From: Albula goreensis
Lineage: Eukaryota > Chordata > Actinopteri > Albuliformes > Albulidae
DNA: 64,000 nt
Direction: 5' to 3'
Assembly (NCBI GenBank): GCA_022829145.1
Contig: CM040748.1
Coordinates: 3,924,501-3,988,500, forward strand
Positions 12,158 through 24,199 of this stretch are shown here, in pieces (the first letter of the stretch is position 1; every line of letters starts with the position of its first letter). The notes below the pieces were generated by a model, which saw only the letters and a program-made list of their open reading frames with translations, did not search any database and had not been told where the DNA came from. A program made the position numbers and the translations under genes.

Positions 12158-15100
12158 GCTGCTAATTCCACCCTCCAGCTTGCTTACTCATGAACTCATG
12201 TAGGGGTGTATTTATTTAAAAATACTACTCCAAATTCCAACCCCCTGCTTTCATAGTCCCCTGGCCTCATAACATCATATATCAGTGTCAATATTATCAT
12301 AATAATGTTAGCTAATCAGCACAAGTTTACAAGTAGAGGCACGTGCAGAGTCTTATGTTTAACCTTGGCTAACTGCAACACAACACAAGATGGGGATCTG
12401 TATGCTTAAACAGGCTGTCATGTGATAGACTCTCCATTCAGTTATTTGTGAAGTGAATGTGGATGTAAAGGGAGGGGGGTTGGGGTGGGGGTGGGGGTGG
12501 GGGTGGTGGGGGCACATGCCACGCGACATTTTTGGAAAAGGTATTCAGAAGGTTGGCAGACACACAGAACAGAGCTTCAGCGACTCAAAGGCTTTCAGTC
12601 AGCCAATTAATTCAGCCTGAGATTCGTAGCATGTGACACGCTAAACTCCTGAGGTGTGAGACGTGTCTGCCAGCTTGCTGTAATCTTGTGCTTCTCCACA
12701 CATAAGCTCTGTGGTGCGCTGTGTCATGGCACCATATGTGGAATTTATGCAGCAGGATGAGAAACATGCTGTTTTATAATAAACAAAGACAATAATAGAG
12801 CTGGCAACAATCAGTACTTTCAATGCAAACCATAACTGTGTGACCCCTTCTGTGCCGAAGATCATGAGTGCTACTTATAATAAAGTGTATTTTTGTGTTT
12901 GTTTATTATGGATCTGTCTTAATTATGGACCTCACTAATTAGGGTGTGTGTATATGTGTCAGATTTTGTAAACATGCTGCCAATTCAACAATGGCTAACT
13001 AATTTTGCTGGAGCTCTCAACGGCAAGAATCAGTGAGGCTTAGCATTCCATGGCAAGTGAGGTTATAGGTGTCACCCAGGCCGCTACCATGGCTAACACA
13101 GAGGACAGTGAGGTTCTTACCCAGGCCGCTATCATGGCTAACACAGAGGACAGTGAGGTCATGGTCTTACCCAGGCCGCTACCATGGCTAACACAGAGGA
13201 TAGTAAGGTTATGGGTCTTACCCAGGCCGCTACCATGGCTAACACAGAGGATAGAGAGGTCATGGTCTTACCCAGGCTGCTACCATGGCTAACACAGAGG
13301 ACAGTGAGGTTATGGTCTTACCCAGGCCGCTACCATGGCTAACACAGAGGACAGTGAGGTCATGGTCTTACCCAGGCCGCTACCATGGCTAACACAGAGG
13401 ACAGTGAGGTTATGGGTCTTACCCAGGCCGCTACCATGGCTAACACAGAGGATAGTGAGGTTATGGGTCTTACCCAGGCCGCTACCATGGCTAACACAGA
13501 GGACAGTGAGGTTCTTACCCAGGCCACTACCATGGCTAACACAGAGGACAGTGAGGTCATGGTCTTACCCAGGCCGCTACCATGGCTAACACAGAGGACA
13601 GTGAGGTTCTTACCCAGGCCGCTACCATGGCTAACACAGAGGACAGTGAGGTTCTTACCCAGGCCACTACCATGGCTAACACAGAGGACAGTGAGGTTCT
13701 TACCCAGGCCGCTACCATGGCTAACACAGAGGACAGTGAGGTTCTTACCCAGGCCGCTACCATGGCTAACACAGAGGACAGTGAGGTTCTTACCCAGGCC
13801 GCTACCATGGCTAACCATGGCTAACACAGAGGACAGTGAGGTTGGGTGGGTCTTAACCAGAGGACAGGAGGTTCTTACCCAGCTACCATGGCTAACACAG
13901 AGGACAGTGAGGTTCTTACCCAGGCCGCTACCATGGCTAACACAGAGGACAGTGAGGTTGTGGGTCTTACCCAGGCCGCTATCATGGCTAACACAGAGGA
14001 CAGTGAGGTCATGGTCTTACCCAGGCCGCTACCATGGCTAACACAGAGGACAGTGAGGTTCTTACCCAGGCCGCTACCATGGCTAACACAGAGGACAGTG
14101 AGGTTCTTACCCAGGCCGCTACCATGGCTAACACAGAGGACAGTGAGGTTGTGGGTCTTACCCAGGCCGCTACCATGGCTAACACAGAGGACAGTGAGTG
14201 AGGTTCTTACCCAGGCCGCTACCATGGCTAACACAGAGGACAGTGAGGTTCTTACCCAGGCCGCTATCATGGCTAACACAGAGGACAGTGAGGTTCTTAC
14301 CCAGGCTGCTATCATGGCTAACACAGAGGACAGTGAGGTTATGGGTCTTACCCAGGCCGCTATCATGGCTAACACAGAGGACAGTGAGGTCATGGTCTTA
14401 CCCAGGCCGCTACCATGGCTAACACAGAGGACAGTGAGGTTCTTACCCAGGCCGCTACCATGGCTAACACAGAGGATAGTGAGGTTCTTACCCAGGCCGC
14501 TACCATGGCTAACACAAAGGACAGTGAGGTTGTTCTTACCCAGGCCGCTACCATGGCTAACACAGAGGACAGTGAGGTTGTGGGTCTTACCCAGGCCGCT
14601 ACCATGGCTAACACAGAGGACAGTGAGGTTCTTACCCAGGCCGCTACCATGGCTAACACAGAGGACAGTGAGGTTGTGGGTCTTACCCAGGCCGCTACCA
14701 TGGCTAACACAGAGGACAGTGAGGTTCTTACCCAGGCCGCTACCATGGCTAACACAGAGGACAGTGAGGTCATGGTCTTACCCAGGCCGCTACCATGGCT
14801 AACACCGCGCAGAGGATGGGGCCCAGCATGTTCCACAGGCCCCGCCGGTCTAGCTGCATGGACATGGCAATGATCAGCGTCCCCAGCATGAACAGCATCT
14901 GCGTAAACAAACAAAGCGTCACATCCCGCCAACGACTCTGGAGACAGCAAAACTGGAAGCCCCCCGCGGCCGTTCCCTCCTCTGAGCGGAGACTCACGTA
15001 TTTAAAGGTCTCCTTGACCCGGGACATGCAGAGGATGGTGACCCAAATGGAGGAGACGGAGCCCAGGAAGTCGCAGTACTGGAGGGTGTCGTAGTCCATG

Positions 15101-18100
15101 ATGCACAGCACCGTCACGCCAGGCTGGTCGCAGGCGTGGTAGAACTGGTTCACAGACAAAGAGAGACATAAACAAACACAGGCCTGTTAGACAACAGCCA
15201 CCCCTGCACCATTCAGCACACTCAGTACTTCTTTCAGGCCTTCTGGGGCAGGAACACACCAGTGCAGTCCTGAATCATTTATTTTCACAGAGGAAAATGT
15301 TTTAAAAAACATTTTTCATTCACTCCGAGTCAGTCACAGGGGAGGGGGGGTAAGGGTAAGTGAGAGACGTACCGTGGAAAAGAACATGGTGAAGAGATAG
15401 ACCGAGGCCTCCACGATGTAGCAGCGGTACACGGCCACCACGATGGGCGGGATGAAGAGCAGGTTACTGAGCGTGAGCAGAAGAGCGGCCGCCATCTGCC
15501 GACTGTAGGTCTGAGCGGTCAAGTTGTCAGTGCAGCTCCAACCTCGCCAGCCTGCAGTCACGGATTAAAAACCTTTAACCGAGGAATCCGCCATTAAGAG
15601 AGCAAACACGTCTGCTCTATCGGATAAGCTTTCGAAGCTATTAATTTGCCGGAAAATGATGAGAGCTTATCTGGGAGAGCTGGTCAGCAGAACTACTACA
15701 GCCAGTATTGGTCAGTAGTAGCTGGTCATGCAGAACCAGAACAGTAACATTCTCAGAGTGACATTTACTCAGTTAATCTGCAGGGGACACAGGAGAAGAC
15801 TTTTCTCTGTCGTAACCTTTATTTGTGGACACTCACCTTAGGGTTTGATGTTTTTGGTCATATCAAACAGCTTTGGTAAGTGCAGATAAAGCCCCTCCCT
15901 AGTTTTTAATTTGCCAGAAAATGACAAAAGCTTATTTGAGGAAGTGGCAGCTGGTCATGTAGAACCGGAACAGTGACATTCTCAGAGTGACATTTACACA
16001 GTTAATCTGCAGGGGACACAGGGGAATACTTTACTCTGTTGTAGTCCTTTATTTGTGGACAATCACTTCAGGGTTTAATGGTTTGATGTTTTTGGTTGTA
16101 TCAAACAGCTTTGGTAAGTGCAGATGAAAGTCCCTTCCCCCCTCCACCCACCGGCTTTGCAGACACAGGCGGCATAGAGGTAGCTGTAGGAGCGGAGCAG
16201 CCTGCACTCGCCGTAGGTGCCGCAGTCGTCGATGCAGGCGCTCAGGTAAGCAGACGTCATCACGGTGGCAGATGCATTGGTGCAGTCGCTTACAGAGTGA
16301 GACACAATGCAGAGGGAAAAAAAACAAAAAAAAACATCACCATCTGTTTTCCGATCAGGCCCGAGCCAGCCCAGATCTTTGGTTCTGTTCCCGAGTCTCA
16401 CCTGGTGTTATCAGGGCACACCACCTGCAGGGTGAGGTACCACATGGCGACCTCAGGGAAGGGGATCCGCATGGAAGGACGGCCTGGGGTGATGTCACAT
16501 TCAGTCTGAGGTCATAACCCTGAGACAGAGCTGCGGGAGAGGAGGGACAAACCGCAGGTATGACACCATGTTACGGCGCGGGACAGACTCGACACACTGC
16601 TCCTCTGACACCATGCGCTCTTTATCATCTTAATCGTCCACAGTACCTGTTGCACACGTCTGCGTCCTGTTCAGTGCCAGCACAGGTGACCTGGCTGTCA
16701 GGCAAGCAAAAACGGTCGCATTCCCATGAGTTACATTTGTCTAAAACAGAAAACACAGAGGCACAATTATGTATTGGTTAGTACCAATAAGACACACTGT
16801 GGTAAACAAATCTAATGCGGCCATGAACATGTTACATGCAAAGTAACAATACCGCATAAATGAAGCAAATACCAGTGAGTCCAAGTCGAGCCAATGAAGC
16901 TGTAACATTACAGGTTTGACTTGTTAGGAGTGAAATGTTCAAATGTTTCGAATATTTTTCTGTGACAAAGTTCTTCCCCATAACTTTCATGACAAGATTG
17001 AACAGCGTAAGTTTGTATAGTTTTATGGAACTCACTGGAAAAAATAAGCACAACTGCCTACTCTAAACCCTGACAAATCATTATACTAAACATTCAAAAG
17101 AAGAATGCTATTTCACTGTAAATCAGCTTTCTATGAATCGTAAAGGGAATGCACATACGGCTTTCAAAGACAGAATCATTTTTCAATGTGGGAAAGTTTT
17201 TTTCAGAACTTTTCCATTAAAAAAAAAACTAGTCTGTGCAAATGCAGTATCTGGGCAGGGTAGATACCATTCTATTCTTAGTTCAGGAGGCTTTTTGTTA
17301 AGGTAGTATGCACTGACTTATCTTCAAAGGCAACTGATAAGGAGCTAAAGGAGTCCCACGCTGGGCATCCAGTTACAGAAACCTAGCTGGGAACCTGACA
17401 GAGAAAGCACACTGACTGTGTCTGTTCATACTCATTAGCATGCAATCTCAAACCGACACTGCCTGAAAGAAAGGCGGCTGAATCCTGGTTTAGCTGCTGG
17501 TTCTGAGGGAACAGTCACCATTATGCAGTCTGGTCCCCCTGAGGTAGCACCCTTAACGGGAGGATTTTCTAATGACAGCCATCTAAGAGTTCCCCACATG
17601 AGTCATTCATATTTATATTTCCATATTCAATAATCAATGCTTACTTCACCAAAAACTTGCCAATTGCATTGCCAGTTACAAAGGTCTCTGTGATTACGGC
17701 ATTGTGAAGGGTTCATTTATCTTTTCCTTTATCAAATATTTGATGAAGTGTCAACAGAGGCAGTTTCTGCCATCAAAGTGTTATCCTGGAGCTGTGATGG
17801 CACAACTGGAAGGAAACCGCAATCGCTGGTGACACTTGTATGTTACGCAGGCACTCATTTCACCAGATTTCATCATAGATATGTTAACTTGTACATAGAT
17901 ATTTCTCCTATCAGCAAACAGAAGCAGCACTTGATGGGTCTGGCTTATTTTGAACACTGAAGTTAACTGATGGGTCTGGATTATTTTGAACACTGAAGTT
18001 AACTGATGGGTCTGGCTTATTCTGAACACTGAATTTAACTTTACTTCAACCACTTAGACTTAATTTGTTTGAATAAAACAGAGGTCTCTGTTTCAATGGT

Positions 18101-21100
18101 CAAAACTCATGGAACAATGGTCAGACCATCCTACCTTCTGCAACTGCTGTCATGAATATTTCAAAACTATACGGTGTCCGTTTCACACAAGAACATGTAT
18201 AGCTAAAATGGTTACATTACAAATTGCTGCAAAAACAATTAGGTCAGGGCACACGTTTGCAGTCACCCACCTGGTTGAGTTTGAGGTCCAGATTGAGGGT
18301 TCCCCCACTGTCAGTGAAGGAGCTGAGGCTGAACTGAAGGAGTGTAGGAGCGACGGAGGAAACTGTGACGTTGGGCCCGTTGATGACCGCGAACCGTACG
18401 GACACCACATCCAGCTCCTCTCTGAACACGGGCTGGCTGTGCACGCAGGCGTTGTCGAGGACGTCCGGACTCAGCGAACTGTTGCCGAGGGCGCTGGCGT
18501 TCCCTACAGCCACCGAGATGTTTCCTCCCAGCAGGCCGCTGCTGTTTGTGCTTACACGGGTGAAGAAGTCGCCTGTCAAGCCAACGCTCTTAGGCTTACA
18601 GCCCACTGATGGAGAAAACACAATTGTGTCATGAGGACTGTTAATAAAAAAGATTTGTGAGGGAAACAGAGTATGACAATAAGCATGTTACTACACTAAT
18701 AACAACAATATGGCACCAAAAAACTGACAAGATTTTGATTTTAGATTCAGTACCACAGTAAAAACAAGGGATTTCATTCAAAACCATCATCATCATTAAC
18801 TGTTGGGGTAGATTCAAAATCACTGACAACCAATAAATCCACCAACGTAGAATCTAAAACACAGAGTTAGAATCCTTCTGTATTGCTGTTCTCCCCTATG
18901 TGACAAGCTGAGTTAGAATTGTGCTTTAGCGCTGCTCTCACCTCCGTGACTGGCTGAGTGAGAATCATACTGTAATACTGTTCTCACCTGTGTGATTGGC
19001 GGAGTTAGTATAGTACCTTAACGCTGCTCACCTGCATGGCTGACTGAGTTACAATCATATCTTAATGCTGCTCACCTGTGTGAGTGTGAGTTAGACTTGT
19101 ACTGTAATGGTGTACTCACCTGTGACTGGATGAATTGTGATTGTACTTTGAAGCTGTTCTCACCTGTGTGATTGGCTGAGATGGTGAAGTCCGTGGTCAC
19201 GTTGACATAGATGCTCTCCACGGTGACCCTGATCCAGGTCTCCCACGGCGGGACGCGCAGCGTGATGGTGCAGGACGCGCGCCCCGTGCAGTTCACGGTT
19301 CTCACAGTGGAGCGTCTGAGCGTAGCCGACCCCAGCGTCAGCAAGAGCGGGCACTCTGCCGCGTTCACGCCCTCGGTATCACACCCCGAGATACGAACGG
19401 CGAGCTCTGAGGTGTATTCTGGCAGAAAAACCCTGAGAAAAAAAGTGCACATAAACTCAACCGTATTTCCTCTCAATCTGAAATCCCCGCACAGGCACAC
19501 AAAATGAATGAATAAAAGGGTTTTTCTATCTTAAGACCTGCTTACTTGAGAACAGCTGGATTATCGGGCGAGGACACGGACCGATGGAGCTCAGATCTGA
19601 ACTCCAGGATGGGCATGTCCACAGCCCGCCTCACAAACATCTGCGGCTGGAAGAAGTAGGAGCACGACGACGAGAAGCCCTGCAGGAAACCAAGGCAACA
19701 ATAATCCGTAACCAAAATCAGCGTGCGCCTGTGGCGAAAAACCACAGACCGGTTTCCTGCCCTGTCCATAGGTAGCCAGTATGAACAGATAGATACCTTG
19801 TGCTCTATTCTGCCATCGTCTTTGGGGAGATGTGCGGCCACAAACCAGTCTCCCGGCGCAGGGTTGGACACATTGAACAGGGTGATATTCTGCCCACTGC
19901 TTATGGACAGACTCAAATTCTGTGCAGGTAAGAAGGCTGTGTTGTTTGCAAATTCTGTGTTTATAGGATTGATAACCGGAGGTGCACCTGAACGAAAGTG
20001 TCTGTGGAATAGAAAATATATTAATTGTCATAAACTATTAAAAACAGAGGGTTCTTGCTAAAATAAAATCTATGAAACGAAAGATACTGAGAACACATCT
20101 GTAAACGTTGCCTACATAATGTATGAATGTTGTTACTTACATTGTTATATTGTGATTCCCACAGTTTGAACCTGATCCTTTAGTAACCGTTAACAGCCAC
20201 CGGACCAGCACCGTATCTTCAGGAACTCTGAAGTGGTAAAGTCGAACATTCCCGTACCAGCTGTATTTAGACAGCTTCTGGGGTGTTTTGGAGAAGTAAC
20301 CCGAGACATACGTTAAATCTAAGGACACAACGAAAGGTGCTGGATTAGGGAAGGTATGGCGATAACAAAACAGATCATGCTTCAGTGCCAGGGTAGAGTT
20401 ATGCTCCAGGATATGCCACAGTAAACAGAACACACACCACCCAATGTCAACAGTGCCCTCGGGCGTTTCTGTTCCGTGTCTTATAAACTTGCAACTACAT
20501 TCGGAAACTAAACTTTACAAAAAGCTCTGTTTCTCAGAACCATTTGTAGTTACGGCTCCCGAGCCAGCCAGATTAATTGAACCACTTGCTAACGTCCCAT
20601 GAGTGCTACCATTAAAAGGTCACTTTTACGAATAGGCAACACATATCTACCTGCCAAGCCTGACAGGTAAACAGCGTGTCAAAATGACAGACTGCCTCGC
20701 TAGCAATGTCATACTTAGTCACTGGATGGACATATCATACAATGGTAGAATCGCTGGAAGATTACAATACATGTAGCGCTTGATTGTGACTACCATCGTA
20801 ACCTGGCTAACCAACAGTTAACCTAGCGACTAACAACAGGAAAGCAAAGCAAAATCCAGCAAAACTGTAGCTAATTACATAGCTAGCTTCAGCTATATCA
20901 TATTGCTCTCTTGCAAGCTATTACGATATACTTGCAGCTGTGAAATCCATCTAATATAAAGTGGATATAAATTCAAGTAGCTTGCACTTTTATTTAACAT
21001 TATCAAGATTAGCTAGCTAACTTGCTAGACCGGTTGATTCACATTGCCTGACCTAAGCAAGATGTTTCGCTCTCAGATAACGCTCAACTTACCATCTCCA

Positions 21101-21156
21101 AAACAGTCCTTTATGAACACGGGAAGAAGAAGACACAGAATTGGATACCCGTACAT
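11453..21156 (-). CDS. pgap6: Post-GPI attachment to proteins 6 (TMEM8A), GPI-specific lipase
   Basis: PGAP6 is a membrane phospholipase A2 of the CREST superfamily that cleaves GPI anchors (known target CRIPTO). Thirteen exons, 5' to 3': 21156-21093, 20318-20141, 20001-19797, 19679-19546, 19432-19164, 18605-18271, 16740-16647, 16530-16402, 16288-16152, 15551-15373, 15144-14998, 14898-14782, 11746-11453. They total about 760 residues, close to the human 771. Visible parts are a signal peptide (MYGYPILCLLLPVF), an N-glycosylated ectodomain with GDWFVAAHLP, an EGF-like segment CIDDCGTYGECRLL...CVCKAGWRGWSC, then the multi-pass part with catalytic-type FYHACDQPG, LQYCDFLGS and YYTHSIWHV (His near 712 and 716) and the end KEELYAVT. 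Exon 8 is one base short (129 nt where 3n+1 is needed), so the frame breaks near 16478-16492. Repeats adjoin the donors of exons 5, 9 and 12. Confidence 0.93.
12470..12512 (+). repeat. G-rich tract in pgap6 intron 12
   Basis: Repeated GGGGTG units give many runs of four or more G on the plus strand, able to form G-quadruplexes; the pgap6 transcript strand is C-rich here. Confidence 0.7.
13085..14805. repeat. 45-51-bp minisatellite made of copies of the pgap6 exon 12 splice donor
   Basis: I count 37 copies, the last being the real exon end. On the pgap6 strand each unit reads GTGTTAGCCATGGTAGCGGC-CTGG, then GTAAGAAC or GTAAGACC, then a spacer ending in CCTCTGT. The first 24 bases are the last 24 of exon 12 and the GTAAG is its donor, so the intron starts with about 36 decoy 5' splice sites. 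Typical period is 45 bp; variants of about 48-51 bp carry CATG, ATGGG or GTGGG insertions next to the donor. Confidence 0.95.
15640..16140. repeat. Tandem duplication of about 260 bp in pgap6 intron 9
   Basis: Two diverged copies (about 15640-15900 and 15905-16140) share AATTTGCC-GAAAATGA, AGCTGGTCATG-AGAACC, CATTCTCAGAGTGACATTTA, GTTAATCTGCAGGGGACACA and AACAGCTTTGGTAAGTGCAG. The second copy ends about a dozen bases from the exon 9 donor at 16151. Confidence 0.8.
17934..18042. repeat. Three 36-bp tandem units in pgap6 intron 6
   Basis: TGATGGGTCTGGCTTATTTT plus GAACACTGAAGTTAAC occurs three times with a few substitutions. It is not next to a splice site. Confidence 0.85.
18862..19190. repeat. 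About seven diverged copies of the pgap6 exon 5 splice donor region
   Basis: On the pgap6 strand each unit resembles CAATCACACAG followed by GTGAGAACAG, then a spacer with ACTATACTAACTC-like sequence; units are about 45-60 bp. The copy at 19150-19190 is the real exon end. Others lie near 19120, 19078, 19031, 18987, 18940 and 18895, more diverged but mostly keeping a GTGAG. Confidence 0.8.
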
Positions 21157-21316
21157 GTTTTCACAGATCGTTTAAACACTTAACCTTTAAAAAAGCGGTC
21201 ATCTTATTTTCGAAAATTTAGGTCATTTTAACCGAATTCATTGACTGCGATTCGATACGAATCGACTGCAGCTTTAGTTTATACTGCTATTTCCTGGTTT
21301 CCCGTACGTGTAAGGA

Positions 21317-21324
21317 TGACGTAA
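21317..21324 (+). promoter_or_regulatory. CRE/ATF-like site upstream of pgap6
   Basis: TGACGTAA lies about 160 bp upstream of the pgap6 start codon, in the probable promoter. No TATA box was seen nearby. Motif match only. Confidence 0.35.
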
Positions 21325-21329
21325 TACGT

Positions 21330-24170
21330 ACTGGTATTTTGTGACATGATTGGACAAAATCAATCGAGTATACTGCATAAACACAGGACGCTCTCAGACG
21401 CGACATTATATTGTATAGTATGGGTTTAAATTATGCACGTTAGATGGAGTGGGTAGCCCAAACGCTGTTGTGTTGTCTTACTCCGCTGTATTTGGAGCTA
21501 AGCAGACTCGTGCTTTTGTAAATGAAGAAGGTACTGACCCACAAACATCTGAGAGAACCGCTTTCATAACAAGTTTTCTTGTTTAAGCACTTCATTCATG
21601 CCCTTTACGTTTTACTTGAAATTATTTTGAGATGGTCCACTGTTTTAGCAGTCATGAACCAATGTCGTGTTTAATTGTGCAAAACCACGTCTCTGACTCA
21701 GTATTCGAGCATCATTTTAGAAATATTCTTGTTACATTTTTCTATTCAACAATTACTTTAAAAATATATTTATACATCACATGCATTTATAGATATGAGC
21801 ATTATAAGTAAGTGATACCACTTTTTGCTTGTTTCTTTAATCAGCTTTTTTTTTTTTTGGTGAATATTTTTTTTTTTTTGCAGCAGTAGGGACTGGAGAT
21901 TTTATTCACACTCAGAAGAAACGAATTGTGGTAAGGAAAACAAGGTACGCAAGAAAGTGAAAAGCTGCAGCATACAATACTTTTAAATAATCTTCTGAAG
22001 TTTTATCTAGCTCAGCTTAACTGAATTTGCATATGCAAAGATGGTATAATGAGTTATATGTTAAGAGTTTAACATCCCTGGTAATGCACCATACCAAGTT
22101 AGTGGAATATCATCCGAAAGAAAAAAAAAACTTCAGAAAATAGGCCTTCTGTATACAACTTCCAAGGCCTACTTATTAAGACCCGTCACTCTCAAAAGCA
22201 GGGCAAAGCAAAGTATTTTTATAAGTGTGTCATATGATCTACCTCAGTATTCACAATTCTCCTTAAAATACGTAACTAAGAAATCTGAGGACGAGAAGAT
22301 CTTCCTTTTTATGCGCATATATACTGAGTTTTCTCTTGGAAATACATTTTACATTATGGAAGAACAATGCACTTATTTGGTATTTATGATGAGCATTTGT
22401 TCAGTGACACATTCTTTGATTAAATTTTAAAAACTGCAGTGTGACTTACACAGTGTACAAAGTAAGAAGTTATACTGTAGGTTGCTGTACTGAATACTGC
22501 AGTAGCTCTTGAACAGTTAGCAAAAAAAGTACTGGAATGGTTCGAATGTGAATAATGTGTTTATTGTTTATTATTGTGCATATTTGTGTATTACTTCTGT
22601 CCTGTGTGCGTGACATTACACACTCCGATATCAAAGGCATGATTCCAGAATGACTTTTGTGGGCCTGGCTGGATTCATCAGTGTCTTGCTGGTCCATTTA
22701 TCTGTAGATAGGTGGCTTGATGTCTATTTACAAGTCAAACAGTGGAGAATCAGTTTGCCCACTATGCCCCTTGTGTGCGTCTGTGCTTGTGTGTCTAATG
22801 GTGCGTGTAATTTATTGTCTCTGCACTCAAGAGCTGACATATTGCGGTTATTGATTTTTACGTGCCCAAATCAATATAGGAGTGTTTGTCCCAGGTATGT
22901 ATAACATCGATGGGAGGGGGGCACCCTCGTGGGGTGGCAGGGGGGAGAGAGGAGCGCACAGGTCCCTCGCCGAACTGGGATGAGCTGATAAGGTATGATG
23001 TTGGACACCACCCCGCTTTTATTATAATCAATGCATAAAAGCCAATTTGGCAGAACATATGCCGGGACATATGCTCAGTCCCACTGCATGGAGTCATTAG
23101 GGGACTTTATTATTCCGAGGTTGGCTAATAATCACCTCATCTCAATTGTATATATATATGTCCCTGCCTTTTTAACTCCGTCAATGTGTCATACAGCTTT
23201 GGGGGATCTGTGAGATTTGCATCTTAAGCTTTCACAGAGGCTTCAGCTCTGTCCCTCATTTTACTGCCAGTTTGCACATACAGAATTAAACATTATTAAA
23301 GCCTTAAAACTCCTGTAATATTAAAATGAGACCTAAAAAAACGTAGTCAGAGATGGACAGCGATGACCCATATGACTGACCGTATCACTGGATACCTGAC
23401 ACTTTATAACAGCTTTATGACACTTTATAAAACAAGATGAACTTTGTTTTCAAGATATTTCTCTAATAGTTAATTTCACATCATCCCATGTGTTTCTTTA
23501 GTGATAAAGATGTGCAACTTACTAAATGTAAAACTCATCAGTTTTACAATAAATGTATCCATTATCTATAGCTTAACCATTTTAATGTTTCTGATAACGA
23601 TTTTGTGGAGTCAGAATACTAAACAATATGTGCCTGTTTGTTCTCCTTGGCTTTGTAAAACTTGAACCACTTCCCCCTTTGTTTCTAAATATGTGCCTTC
23701 TTATGCTGCGGGTGAACTGAAGAAGTAGTGGAAAAATCAAATTACATGGCAGTCCTCCGTGCTTACTTTACAGACCTTCTCCATGCAGTGACTTCATGAT
23801 AAGCTTGATGTTCTTTTAAAAAGGGACCTACTCCAGAAGTCAAAATAGCATATGATTTGATTTCATGCCTATTTAGCCTCTTCCTTGACTGGACACGGAG
23901 ATCAGAGGCAGGCTGATAAGACTGCCATACCCAGCAAGCTGAGGGGCATCTGTGACCTGCGCTGTAATAGAGGGATGTAGTGGAACAACACTCAACCATC
24001 CCCTAGCAAAGGAGGCCATTAGGTGCTGTCCGTCTTCCCACCCCCCTCACTGTGTTTCTTCTCTACTCTCCGGTTGCTGGGTGCTAAAACAAACCAATGC
24101 TCTATTTGCCCAGTCTACGATTACAATACTGCCTTCAAATATTTGTAAGGGAGACAGCTCCATGCTCGAC
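21330..24170. other. Non-coding interval between pgap6 and percc1 promoters
   Basis: No coding exon was found. The part from about 22550 on contains several sites of gut/endoderm factor type: TGTTTATTGTTTATTA (22558, forkhead), AAATCAATATAGG (near 22868, ONECUT-like) and GATAAG cores near 22988, 23798 and 23915. In mammals the intestine-critical enhancer of PERCC1 lies close to the gene, so this stretch is the natural candidate for the fish counterpart; that is inference. Confidence 0.35.
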
Positions 24171-24177
24171 TATAAAT
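24171..24177 (+). promoter_or_regulatory. TATA box of percc1
   Basis: TATAAAT lies about 25-30 bp before a likely start site near 24200, followed within 70 bp by a splice donor (AG|GTAAGATT at 24242/24243). Position and orientation fit a promoter plus short non-coding first exon for percc1. Confidence 0.6.
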
Positions 24178-24199
24178 AGAGAGCCAGGTAAAGGTGCAC

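Noticed and set aside
13360-14950. Several long frames on both strands in the pgap6 array
   Set aside because: They are shadows of the 45-bp unit, and in the true exon 12 frame read-through stops at once (V-R-P-stop).
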